A DNA stretch of 64,000 bases from Paracyclopina nana (taxonomy: Eukaryota > Arthropoda > Copepoda > Cyclopoida > Cyclopettidae), in assembly GCA_019096065.1 (NCBI GenBank), contig JAGUCH010000003.1, positions 6,138,001 through 6,202,000 on the forward strand, read 5' to 3'. Position numbers and translations under genes: made by a program. Positions 1-10,580 of this stretch are shown piece by piece (position 1 is the first letter of the stretch; the number at the start of each line of letters is the position of its first letter). Below the pieces are notes generated by a model. It was not told the DNA's origin. It worked only from the letters and a program-made list of their open reading frames with translations, and made no database searches.

Positions 1-257
1 AATTTTATATTTTTGTTATTTTTGGATCTCTCTTTGGTAACCCCCGCAGCTGTTGTGATTTAAGCTGCTCGTACACATCTCTTGAGAAACAGTCACACAT
101 TTTGCGTAAAAGTCAAAATTATTGGCGAAAATTTGTTTCTTTTAAACTGCTTGCCTGGCATTACCAAGACCATTTCGCAATCAAAACAATTGAGGAGTAA
201 GTTTCAAAGCTGAAAAAAATTTCGCATTAGCGAGATTTTTTCCGCCTTGGTGAGATT

Positions 258-800
258 ATGGCGGCGAAAAGTCTTGAGGAAAAGGTGACAAAATATGAGA
301 CTTTTCTCAACGATCAACTCCGTCCTGATTTAAAAGCGGTATTAGAGGAAAGAGACAAAGTTTACGAAGAAGCATCCGAGTATCTTTCCTTGAAAAATGC
401 TGTTGAAGCCATAAAATCAACAGATGTGACCAAAAACCTCAAGACAAAGGTCGATATTGGGTGCAACTTTTATGCCAAAGCCACAGTTCCAAATCCAAGA
501 AAGGTTTTCGTGGACATTGGCCTAGGCTTTTTCCTAGAAATGACCCAAGATGAGTGCTTGGACTTCATTGACAAAAAGACCAAACTTCTAGATAAAAAAG
601 CAGAAATCCTGACTGAGCAGTCCATCAAAGTTAAAGCCAACATCAAGCTCGTTCTTCATGGATTAAGGGAGTTGCAAGGTATTTTTTGCTGATTGCCATG
701 ACTTGTAGCATTATTAAATTGGTGCTTGATTATTTTTTATACAGGGCTGAAATCTGACGTCTACTGCAAGGAAAAAAATAGCTACGATCCGTTGAGCTAA
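258..800 (+). CDS. UXT: UXT, prefoldin-alpha-family chaperone subunit (2 exons)
   Basis: Exons 258-678 and 745-800 (intron 679-744, GT/AG, phase 1) give 158 residues, close to the usual ~157 of UXT. The protein has the alpha-prefoldin plan: an N-terminal coiled-coil helix (residues ~1-50), a central beta-hairpin region with the family signatures VDIGCNF and GFFLEMT, and a C-terminal helix ending in HGLRELQG. In the family, UXT is part of the URI/R2TP prefoldin-like complex and acts in the nucleus and cytoplasm in complex assembly and transcription. The start is the first ATG, preceded by a 5' leader of at least 250 bp with no upstream coding signal. Without the intron the frame would stop at once after GLRELQG, so splicing is needed for the full C-terminus. 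The gene converges on the MDC1-like gene, with stops 120 bp apart. Confidence 0.93.
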
Positions 801-920
801 TTGCAACGAATGGCTTTTTAATAGTTGCTGTGATTAAACGTGAGTAGAATAAGCTTGATAAAAATATATTTTTAATTCGCAAACAGAATGTTCATCAAGA
901 TAAAAGTCAAATTCACAATT

Positions 921-3900
921 TTACATATCATTCGCTGTTATTTTGTAGGCTTCCAGATCAATTTTGTGACGTAGCAATCCAGTCAACAGAACCTCTCGGT
1001 CGACAATTGAAATGCCAGGCCTTATCTTCGACATGATAGCTTTGTCAGCCTCGCAAGAAATGACAAAAGTGGCATCGTCTGGTTTTGTCGGCATTCTGCT
1101 CAAGTATAAACCACCCGCACAAGACACGATTTCTGATGAAAAACAATTTTATGCTGGAGGCGTTGCTTTCAAACCAAATTTAAAATACCTTTGAGCTCAA
1201 TAGGGCTGGGCAAAACGTTTGAGGTAGCAAAAACTTTATAACCATCGAGGAGCTTTGATTTGCAAGCATTTGCTAAAGTGGAATGCAGCTGAAACTTCCA
1301 CTTTTTCTCGGACTCTTCATCTTGCATCAAGTACTTCCATGGATCTGTAAAAAAAGCGTCTTGATAAAAGTTCGGTTTTTTAAACAAGCATTCATTATAC
1401 TACCGAGAAAAGTCCTCGCCATCTTACTTTGCGTAAGCCATATTGGTGACACAATAGGAATGCCTCTACCCAAAATGCAAAGAAGTTTGGCTGTTCTTCG
1501 AATTTTGTCTGTGACAAGGACTGAACAGTCTCTGACATTTGAGGTGACAACTCCGCCAAGTTCCTTAATAAGCTTGATATCTTGAGGGCTTTCGTAGCCA
1601 GTGAACATAACAACAGGTTTCGAAGCTGCCTTCCTCTTTAGGGGTGATTTTGCACTTTCGCTCATGATAGACAAGTTCATTTCCGTGGCTATTCTTTTGG
1701 GGGATTTTTCGGTTGCTGCCAACGAACGACTTTTCTTTAAAGGAGCTTCCTGAGGTTTTGGGATACTTAATTTAGATTTACTTTTGCGCGATGTGATGCT
1801 GGCATTAGAGAAAGGTGAGCTATTCCGAGCCTTTTTCATTGGACTTTCAACAATAATTGAATCACTGGCACCTTTCTTTCTTTTCATTCCTCCTGGCGAT
1901 GTGATTCGATTATCGACTGATTCTCTTTTAGCGCTGAGTGTTGCCTTCTTTTTGGGCGTTTCATGTTGGGCATACTTTCTGTTAGGTGCCCTTAATCGTT
2001 TGCTGCATCTGGAGCCGGCATCTTCGTTGATAGGTGACAGTACATTCGGAAGATCGATCTTTAATTTCTCGAGCTTTACGGTAACGTCTGTCGTAATAGA
2101 GGACTTTGGCAAGCTTCTGAGAGACCGTCTCACATCGTTTGGAGCTGATTCAGTGAGTGAACTTTTAGATTGCTCAGGATTGCTTTTTCTGTTCATTCTT
2201 TTGAGAGGTGAGGGCTTCACAACGACTTTGGTGGCTGTAACCCTAGTCGGCCTCTGACACTTGGATTTACCTTCCGTGGTAGGTTCACCATCATCCGCAA
2301 CACTCTCAACTTTCACTACGGACTTTTTCTGCGCTCTTCTGGTAGAAGTGCGCCTTCCCGTTTTTTCAGGTTCATTTTTGATAGTAATATCCTTTTCTTT
2401 GACTGACCGAGTGTTGCCTCGCTCACCATCGCAATCGAAGCCTTCATTATTCTCCACCCTAATTGGTATCTGTACCAAACTCTTATTCCGAGTCGACTTC
2501 CTAACGGCACAACTATTGACACTTGCAACAAATTTTTCACCCTTGTTGGCACTTGATCGTGAGCTACTTTTACCACGCTGAGGTTTCACGGGAGATGCTG
2601 GCTTAGGCTTGATGTCTTCACTTTTCACCTCGTTGGTACTTTTGCTGACCGTTACAACTTTCAAAGAAGATTTATTTTCCACACTAGCCTTCTTTACGCT
2701 TTTGACCGATTTCTTGACTGCCTCGAAACTGTCTTCAGCTTTAACACAGGCCTCAGATTTACGACCACTCCGCCTGACGGCAGTGCTGTCTGGCTGCACA
2801 TCCAACTTGGGATCATCACAATCAGGTTGCTTTTTTTCTTCCTCAATGTCAGAATTTTCATTATCCGCCTTGAATTTTGCTAAAGCTGGTTCAGCAACTT
2901 TAATTTCCGCATCCTCATCAGTAGCTTTGCTTGCGTTACCAACATTCTCTTCCACGCCCTGGTCAGCGTTCAATTCCAGATCAGGCTGCGGTGCTATCGA
3001 GTCATCTAAATCAGGAATATCATCGCCGTTTTCATCATCTGAGCTCCATGCATGATTGTCTCCATCGCCATTTGGCTCTTCAATGTCTAAAAAGGTGGCT
3101 ATTTCAATTGCCTTTTTAGGTGATGGGGACTTTCGATCATCTGCGCTTTTGGCAGGCTCGCATGGTTTTGCTGGTGATGCATCCGCACTTTTGGAAGGCA
3201 CACACGCTTTTACAGGCGATGGTGGCAAGGAATCTGCTTCGTCTTCTGAGCCACTACCCTTGTCTGACTCGGCATCAGCAAGAGACTGAGTGGAGGCTAG
3301 AAACTCTTCGCTGTTGCCCTGTACATTTTGGCTGGTGGGGTTTTCTGGTAAACTCTGAGATAGGGAGGGTGTTGATTGCAAGCCATTAGCACCATCGTCA
3401 TATTCCTCCCCCGTTTTATTGGATTCTTCGCTTATCGTTGAGACAGATGGCGGCTTTACCAAAATTGATGCACACACCTTAACATCTTCTTGTGATCCTG
3501 GTATCAAATCAACGGAAGAGCAGTCGCTATCAGAATCGATCCTAGTGGAGTCATCTCTTCCGTTGGTTTGCTCATCCCCTAAGCTCATTTGAGTGGCACA
3601 ATCAAAAACGTCCTCATTATCTGAAGGGATTTCATCTTCAAGAGCTGTGTTATGTTCCACCACATCATCATGCTCAATGATAAGGTCATCTTCGTCTTGG
3701 CCAGCTAATAGGTCTTCCGAGTTGTTAGAATCATCTCCATCCGTGGTAACTGCTTGTGTGGGCTGGTCCAGGATTTCAGTAGCTTGCTCTAGTGTCTCAT
3801 CAATTTCCATTTTTTGAGAGCCTTTGGTTTGATTGTACGTCACTTGATGCGAGCCATTGCTAGCCACGATGGATTGGGTCTCTTCATTTAGGAGGCCTTG

Positions 3901-4720
3901 AGTTGTCGTTGACAATGATGATGTGCTGGTTCCAAGTGCTTGAGTCTCTTCATTCAGGAGGCTTTGAGTGGTCATAGACATTGATGATGTGTTGTTGGAA
4001 AGTGCCTGTGTTTCCTCATTGAGAAGTCCTTGCGTGGTCATTGACAAGGAGGACGGGTTATTGGCCAAAGCTTGAGTCTCCATTTCAAGCAGGCTTGACA
4101 TGTTATCGGCAGAATCTCTGACGAACGATTGACTTGGGGCCAAAAAAGAGGAACTGTTATCTAGCGACTCATTTATCGTTCTTTTGGCGAGCATTGGCGA
4201 GCTTTCAGAGTCTGGTACCAACCAGCCAGATATGGCCGGTTTTTTGCAAGTAAAGGGAGTTTCAGGAACCACAAATAGATGGTTCTCTTTCTCAACCTCT
4301 TGGAAAAAGACCATGGAGACGTCTCCACACCTGATTTTGTCTCCAGGCTTGAGCTCGTAGCACACCTTGGGCTTCAACTTGAGCGAGCCTTTCACGGTGC
4401 CATTACTGGAGCCCATGTCCATGATGGTGCATCCACCTTTTTGCCCATCGATGACTGCATGGACCCTTGACAGCGTCTAAAAAAGGGAATGCTCAAAAGA
4501 ATGAAATGAAAAAGAGCTAGAATTCTACCTGAGAATCAACGGTAATCTGACATCGCGTTGGATCGCGACCGATGTAGTTGTCACCGATGACAAGTTTGAA
4601 GTCATCTTGTGCAATTTTTAAAAATCCACAGCAATCTTCGTCTGACTTTGCAGAGTCATTGTTTGCAGATTCTTCTTCAGTGGAATCCAACCTTTGGGTG
4701 GGCTCAAAAAAACTGTCCAT
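921..4720 (-). CDS. MDC1: MDC1/mu2-like DNA-damage mediator: FHA, TQ repeats, tandem BRCT (4 exons)
   Basis: Exons (minus strand) 4720-4529, 4476-1404, 1344-1189 and 1132-921 join in phase to 1210 residues. The FHA domain (about residues 45-110) is split by intron 1 and shows GRD, LSRVHA and MGSSNGT, the phosphothreonine-binding loops. Residues ~197-265 are three tandem 22-residue repeats, each with two TQ sites, typical ATM/ATR targets. A long acidic then lysine-rich, low-complexity middle follows. The C-terminus is a BRCT pair, the first beginning VVMFTGYE with the conserved W in PIWL; the second is encoded by the last two exons. This order is that of MDC1 in vertebrates and mu2 in Drosophila, which bind gamma-H2AX and organise repair foci. 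A splice acceptor (TTTTTGCAG) lies 2 bp before the ATG, so a 5' untranslated exon is likely. The assignment rests on architecture; overall similarity in the linker cannot be judged. Confidence 0.88.
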
Positions 4721-5313
4721 TTCTGCAAAAAGATCATGAATCGTTTGAAAAAATTGGTTAAGCTTCACGCAGCTCTAGAGCAGCTAATAGTCAGAGTTGA
4801 ATTTGTGTATTTTTCGGTTTTGTTTTGATTTACAGCATTACCAGAAGTCATAATAATTAGTAGCCTTTATAAAAAGACTAAACGTTTTATTTTCGTTCAA
4901 TAGCGAATCTTTCCCCTATTTTCATTTGATGACTTTTTCAATCTTCAATTCATGAAATAGGTATATGCTTCTCTTTACTTGTGTCAAACTAAGCCATCTA
5001 CAGAAATAGTCCATTCATAAAAATATGAGTAGATGGCAACTCTGTAATTTTTTGGCGCCAGTGTTATTGGTGAAAACGCCACCGTGAGTCTGATAGACTG
5101 ACTGAGACTGTCATAGTTCACAGTGCCGTAGATTAGTTCAGACTGCTTGTTTTGAGGGCTACACCTTAAAAATATTTAAGACTTCCATGCTTGACATCGC
5201 TAGGTAAATTTCCTTTAATGGCACCCGCGGGACTTTTCAGTGAGTTTTCATAGACACGCGTCTTCCTTTGTGTTTTCACACTTTTAATTTGAGCCAATTT
5301 TCTGATTTTAGGA
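4721..5313. promoter_or_regulatory. Divergent intergenic region between the MDC1-like gene and the 5314 gene
   Basis: About 590 bp separate two oppositely transcribed starts and must hold both promoters. I see no clear TATA box or long repeat. Acceptor-like sites immediately before both ATGs (TTTTTGCAG before 4720; CTGATTTTAG before 5314) suggest each mRNA has a non-coding or very short coding first exon in this interval. Confidence 0.5.
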
Positions 5314-5982
5314 ATGGACACTTTTGCTCTAGACGCCTCTCTAGAGAATATCATTTTGTTCGAAACACAAGTCATTTCTCCCCTAAGAGTGGCAACTCCC
5401 AAAGAAATCAACATTGCCACATTTAGCCAATTTGTGGGCTGGGCCAAATCTCTGGACAATTTAACAGAGAAAATGGACCCAGGCTCCGAACGGCAAGCAG
5501 AAAAGCTATTCATGGCTGTGATTGACAACCCTCGACTTCCCTCTAAAACTTTGGAGCCACTTCTGCCGCTCTTTTTTGAGCGAGAGAAAAGCATAAATAA
5601 CATGCGCATTTGCCTATCAGTGAGAGAGGAATGTCGCAAAGTTTTGCTCAGCAAGTCTAAATTTGTCAAGTCCGATGTACTTTTGAGAGAATTTATCAAG
5701 TGTGATCGCGGATGTCATCTGACTGATGAAGACGCCATCTATGAAGTGATTACGGCGATTGTCAAGGATGTAAATGGCTCCTCTGAAGATAAGAATGTGG
5801 TTGCTAAAGCTATTGTAAAAATACTCCAACGAGTGGAGTTTGATGATGCTCCATCTCAAAGAGCTTTATTATCGGCAATTACTGATAGAGAGTTGTTACA
5901 AAAAATACACAGCATTATCGACTTTTCTTGCCCTTCTTCCCTCCACCTCTCTTATTTGCACTCCCGCCCCTGGTCCCCCTAG
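5314..5982 (+). CDS. Unrecognised 222-residue, mostly helical protein
   Basis: The open frame runs from ATG 5314 to the stop at 5982, giving 222 residues. I do not recognise the family. The composition is that of a soluble, mostly alpha-helical protein with alternating hydrophobic and charged stretches, resembling armadillo/HEAT-type sequence. There is no signal peptide, membrane segment or zinc motif. A good splice acceptor (CTGATTTTAG) sits 2 bp before the ATG, so an upstream exon, possibly coding, may exist and the protein could be longer at the N-terminus. The last ~22 residues (serine/histidine-rich) are encoded opposite the lysine-rich tail of DDX27: the two coding regions overlap tail to tail by 68 bp. 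That part may therefore be a fortuitous extension past an unseen splice donor. Confidence 0.6.
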   Translation: MDTFALDASLENIILFETQVISPLRVATPKEINIATFSQFVGWAKSLDNLTEKMDPGSERQAEKLFMAVIDNPRLPSKTLEPLLPLFFEREKSINNMRICLSVREECRKVLLSKSKFVKSDVLLREFIKCDRGCHLTDEDAIYEVITAIVKDVNGSSEDKNVVAKAIVKILQRVEFDDAPSQRALLSAITDRELLQKIHSIIDFSCPSSLHLSYLHSRPWSP

Positions 5983-8050
5983 TTTTTCTTCGAATCTGCT
6001 CATTTTCAGGGCAAGTAATAAGTTTTTGAGGTCTTCTAGCCCTCTTGGCAGCTCTAGCATGAAAATCGGCCGTCTTGTGCATCTCCCTCTCTTCAGGCTC
6101 CATCTTCTCCATCTTGCGCTTGATTCTTTCCTTTTTGCCCACTCCTTTGGAGGGCTCCTTTTTCTTGCCAGCCTTCTTCTTAGTCTTGTCGATCCATGCC
6201 CTGTCATTCGGACCATTTTCGATCTCCTTTTGCATTCTGTTAGCTCTGTTTTCCAACATGGCAATTTCCGATTCCGCCTTTTCCTCCTCAATGACTTTGG
6301 CCACATCAGGCTCGACGTTGCTTATTTTTGATGCATACTTTTCAATCACTTTAGAGGGGATTATCCTGCTCTTTACAGGATGTCTGGAGCTCTTCACAAT
6401 TTCTCGCACCAATTTTCGCTGTTGTTCAGTAGCAAATGTCACCGATCTTCCAAAGCGCCCTTTAAAAAGCCATCGATCATTAAGATAATGTTTTATAGGT
6501 GTAGATCAAAGTTTAAGCTTACCTGCTCTAGCAGTTCTACCAACCCTATGGATGTACTGCTCAAGAGAATCAGGCAGTTGAAAATTAACTACAGTCTGAA
6601 CTCCGCTAATGTCGAGACCACGTGCTGCCACATCAGTTGTGAGAAGTATGTCAATCTGTTCCTCCTTAAACAGCTTCAATGATTGTAATCTTTGAGCCTG
6701 CGACATATTTCCATGGAGTTGGGCTGAGCGTAATCCAAGCAGACCCAGAATTATGTGCAAACGATGGCATTGCACTTTGGTCTTGATGAAGACAATGACA
6801 TGGTCTGTAAAAGTACGCGTCAAAAGAGCAACAAGCATGGCCTCTTGCTTGCCCTCGTAGGCCGCACGAACACGAAGGAACTCTTGCCTCAAGTTCCATG
6901 CCACTGCTTTGTTGCTGTCCACAAAAATCTTCACTGGAGACTTGAGGGACACTAAAGCCAGCTCATTCACTTGCTCGGTCATTGTGGCAGAGAACAGCAT
7001 GGTTTGTCTGGTTGGAGCACAGGACTTGACGATCTCCTTCATCTGATCCAAAAAGCACTCATCCAAGAGCCTGTCCGCCTCATCAAGGATCAATACCTCA
7101 ACTGTCTCGAGTGTGAAAGTAGGTGTATTTTTTATGTGGTCCACAAGTCGTCCAGGAGTGGCGATTACAACGTCAGGGTTTTTTCGCAGCTCAGCCTCTT
7201 GAATTCGCAAATCCAAGCCACCCACAGACAAAGCCACATCAATTGAAGTGAACTGAGCGAGTTGCTTGCAAACCTGGAACACTTGAACGCCCAACTCGCG
7301 AGTTGGCACAAGAACAAGCACACGGGTCATTGAATCAGTCATAGATCTGAACAACAGTCGCTCCAAAATTGGCAGCATGTAGGCCGCAGTTTTGCCCGTT
7401 CCAGTGGCAGCGCAGCCACAAATGTCCTTGCCAGCCAAAGCAGTAGGAATGGTGGCAGCTTGGATAGGTGTGGGGTGGCCCCAATTCAGAGTTTCAATTG
7501 CTTTTAGTAGGGGTCGACTCAGATTCATTGACTGAAAAGTGGCATTGTCGTCGTAGTCGAAGAACTCCTCAACTTTGGAGCCCGCCTTTTCAATTTTTAC
7601 AATTCCATGCTTCGGATCTTCATTTTCGTCCTCTTCGATCTTGCTGCCTTTCTTCTTCTTCTTTTTCGGATCCTGCGATTTCACTTTGATGTCGTCCCAC
7701 AGCTCATTCTCACTTTCATCCGCGGCCTCTTCGTCCGACTCTTCTTTATCCTCATCTTGGCTCTCTTTCAGCCTCTCGTTCCGCACTTTGGTAATCTTAT
7801 CACTCAAAGTGGTTTTTGCCTTCCTGCGAATGTAGGCAGACAAATCACTCCAGGTGTCTTTCATGTATTCTTTTTGGTTGGACACGAAAGTAAACGCTTC
7901 GTTGAAATCTTCCGCGCCTGCTTGCTTTGCAGCGTCTATCTTTTGCTTCTTGGTCTTTGGAGCCCGGATGTCTTCGTCTTCATCTTCCTTGGACGTGTCA
8001 GACTCATAATTGATCTCATCAGTGTCCTCGATAGTTTTTACCAAATCCAT
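5915..8050 (-). CDS. DDX27: DDX27/Drs1 DEAD-box RNA helicase (2 exons)
   Basis: Exons 8050-6523 and 6459-5915 join in phase to 690 residues. An acidic/lysine-rich N-terminal extension (~170 residues) precedes the helicase core. In order the core shows a Q motif (GHPTPIQAATIP), Walker A (ATGTGKT), PTREL, TPGR, DEAD (LILDEADRLLD), SAT, then in the second RecA domain TTDVAARGLDI and HRVGRTARAG, where the single 63-bp intron falls. The C-terminus is a basic coiled-coil tail rich in KK and RGG, as in yeast Drs1 and animal DDX27. Family members act in the nucleolus in 60S ribosome biogenesis. The protein is shorter than human DDX27 (~796 residues), mainly in the terminal extensions. It shares a divergent promoter with the BRAT1-like gene and its tail overlaps the preceding plus-strand gene by 68 bp. 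Confidence 0.95.
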
Positions 8051-8537
8051 GTTTCAACGTTAAGAGTAACTCGCTGCTTGGATTTGTTTACATATTTTGT
8101 GCGAAACACGTGAAGTGCAATCCATAGATATCTACTACATAGCTATTTCACTCAGTGAGCTCAACACTTTCACACTTTTGAGCAAAAAATGACGCAAATC
8201 GTAAACTGAGCACAAGAAAATTGACTGACGCAAATGGAATATATTAATGACTCAGCTCTCAGCCGCCAGAAGTGGCGATAAACTAAGTTCAGATGGTTCA
8301 TCTCTGAGCTTCATTCATAAAAAGGTTCATTTGCTAATTTAATCATTGAAAGATGCATTTTGATATAAACGTAATGCCACCTGCAATGATATTTAAGAGC
8401 TGCTGAGAGAGGCGCCTAAAAATGGGCAACAATTGGGCGTTTCAATATGAGTTTATGCTAGGTCATTATTTCATGGAGCTGTCCTTTCACTCGATATTTT
8501 TGTTTTGCCAAGAGGCTTATTTTTTTCGTACGTCAAA
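8051..8537. promoter_or_regulatory. Divergent intergenic region, DDX27 / BRAT1-like gene
   Basis: This 487-bp AT-rich spacer lies between two start codons facing away from each other and presumably carries both promoters. No repeat or RNA gene was seen in it. Confidence 0.5.
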
Positions 8538-10580
8538 ATGCACGAACTTGAAGAGAGCCTGAAAAAGGCCCTAGAAGTGATCGAGAAGCTTGACGCCAAG
8601 CTTCCAGACGACACATACCTCGACAAATTTGTCTCAGGGGTCAGTGAAAAGACAAAAGACCTAAAAACATCCGCTGAATTCGAGGACTTCTTGACTCGAA
8701 CAAACATTGATCAATTTTGCGCTCGAAACTTTTCGGGAAATGAGGAGATTCAAAATTTTACCTTCAAACTGTGCTCAATATGTTGCGCACGCTCAGAGAA
8801 ATGGAATCAAAATTGCTCTGAGTGGCTAAAGGTTAGTCAGAAATGGCCGTCAGGGTCGACCATGTTTCTTCAACTTATGGTCACAATGTTTAACAACGCG
8901 TCCGTCGAAGAAGATTTGTGCTGCCTGGCTTGGAGCGAAGTCTTGTCGAGTGCGATCCAAAGTGAAAATGGAGAGAAGTCGCATTTTTGGAAATCCGCCG
9001 CAAAATCTCTCATTGTCAAGTTTGTGCAGACTTTGCTTTACCAAATAGCTAAAGATCCTCATTTTTTGGCGTCAGTATTCGAGTCAAAAATATGCATTGT
9101 GCTTCGTGATAACGTAAGAACCAACTCCATGTTGACCGAAGCAATTGCAGAAGCATCTGAGCAAATACAGCGCAGCCACATTGAAACCTTGGAAAAAATA
9201 TTTCCCGATTTCTCAATTCTCCCGTTGGAAGCTCAAGTGCGACTTCAGATTTTGGAGAACAGCCAGCCCAAGTTCCTGAGCAAGTACCTCTGTGAAGTGT
9301 ACGAGACGACGGCATCAGATAAAGTATGGATCAGAAGCCTCAAAATTTTGTACGAACAAGTCAAACTTATACCGTGCTCTGCTATCGAAGATAAGTGCCT
9401 TGAGCTCAGCTTAAAAGACTACAAATTAATTCAAAGTTTATCGTCAATCAATTCCAAAAGCTTGGCTGAGAAATTGTGGAATGTCATATTTGAAAACTAT
9501 CTACAGTCCTTCCTTGACCATCCAGAAAATCTAGTTATTCGAGATTTCAATGACACCAAGAATGCAAAAATGATGATCTCTCTGCTCTCCAGCCTCAACC
9601 TACTCATTGGCAAAGTTGAAAGGATTTCAGATAGTCAATGGACAACTTTGACGAGACTGACAATGATTTCTGAGCTTGATCCCATGACTCGCTCTTCTCT
9701 GCTTGATTTTGTCAAAAAACTTCTCGACAGTGGGCGACTGGTGAATTTATCTCTCGAGACTTTGGCCTCGCAACTGTGGCATTTGTTACGCTATCAAGAT
9801 TGGGAAACGCGTGACGCAGTGCTCTATTGCTTTTCAAGTGAAAAGTTGAATATAAGTGGGGACAAGGTTCCCAAGGCTCTCATCGGCCTCGTTAAATCAA
9901 GTCTTTCCAGTGACAGCAGTTTTGTGCGAAAAGCAGCCCTCATTCTGCTTTCAAAACTGTGGAGAATAGAGTGTGGCATAATAACGGGAATTCACCAGCA
10001 ATTGGAGGCCATTATGCTGAGTGAGACTGAGGCCATTGTGCGACGTCAAGCTGCAATTTTTACAAAAGACCAGTTAGACAATAATGATGCCAAAACCGTC
10101 GAATTGATGCTGCTCGCAACTAAAGATCTTGATTGGGAAGTGAAGCAAATTTCTTTCACTTTTTGGAGAGAGAACTTTGACAAGAAATTTCGGAATGGAA
10201 AATACGACAACTTTGACGAATTCGTCGTTATTTTGAACAAGAACCGAATTTTGGAAGGACTTCAGTTGGTCTCCAAGGACTACGAGAAAGCGTTGCAGAA
10301 CGAGTGTTTCTTGTTTCTCAAAATGGCCAAGAGCAGAATCATGAAAAAGTTTCCAAGGCTAACGCGAGAAAACCTGGTCTTAGATGATGTCAAGCGGCCC
10401 AAGTTAGAGTCGAGAGACTTTCTAGTGGACTTTTTATTCGATCATGATCTTGAGGGAAGGATCAAAGACTATTACGAATATTGCGAGAAGCATTATGGCT
10501 TAATGAGCATTTTGGACGACATCAATCATTTAGGCAGCCAAGAGGCGGAGAGCCAAATTGATACGATTGATTGCTTTTAA
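8538..10580 (+). CDS. BRAT1: HEAT-repeat protein, probably BRAT1 orthologue (single exon)
   Basis: ATG 8538 to stop 10580 gives 680 residues with no introns. The frame stays open a few codons upstream of the ATG, but no other ATG exists there. The sequence is a continuous series of amphipathic helices of HEAT type. It includes stretches typical of BRAT1 (for example DWETRDAVLYC and DLDWEVKQISFTFW) and ends in D-C-F. In BRAT1 the C-terminal tail ends with a conserved Cys plus an aromatic residue that reaches into the active site of the Integrator nuclease INTS11; the -CF end here fits that role. BRAT1 works with WDR73 in cytoplasmic handling of INTS9/INTS11 and was first described as a BRCA1/ATM partner. 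It is shorter than the vertebrate protein (~820). The CDS is certain; the name is an inference from fold, C-terminus and motif resemblance. It converges on spermine synthase with a 4-bp overlap. Confidence 0.68.
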   Translation: MHELEESLKKALEVIEKLDAKLPDDTYLDKFVSGVSEKTKDLKTSAEFEDFLTRTNIDQFCARNFSGNEEIQNFTFKLCSICCARSEKWNQNCSEWLKVSQKWPSGSTMFLQLMVTMFNNASVEEDLCCLAWSEVLSSAIQSENGEKSHFWKSAAKSLIVKFVQTLLYQIAKDPHFLASVFESKICIVLRDNVRTNSMLTEAIAEASEQIQRSHIETLEKIFPDFSILPLEAQVRLQILENSQPKFLSKYLCEVYETTASDKVWIRSLKILYEQVKLIPCSAIEDKCLELSLKDYKLIQSLSSINSKSLAEKLWNVIFENYLQSFLDHPENLVIRDFNDTKNAKMMISLLSSLNLLIGKVERISDSQWTTLTRLTMISELDPMTRSSLLDFVKKLLDSGRLVNLSLETLASQLWHLLRYQDWETRDAVLYCFSSEKLNISGDKVPKALIGLVKSSLSSDSSFVRKAALILLSKLWRIECGIITGIHQQLEAIMLSETEAIVRRQAAIFTKDQLDNNDAKTVELMLLATKDLDWEVKQISFTFWRENFDKKFRNGKYDNFDEFVVILNKNRILEGLQLVSKDYEKALQNECFLFLKMAKSRIMKKFPRLTRENLVLDDVKRPKLESRDFLVDFLFDHDLEGRIKDYYEYCEKHYGLMSILDDINHLGSQEAESQIDTIDCF

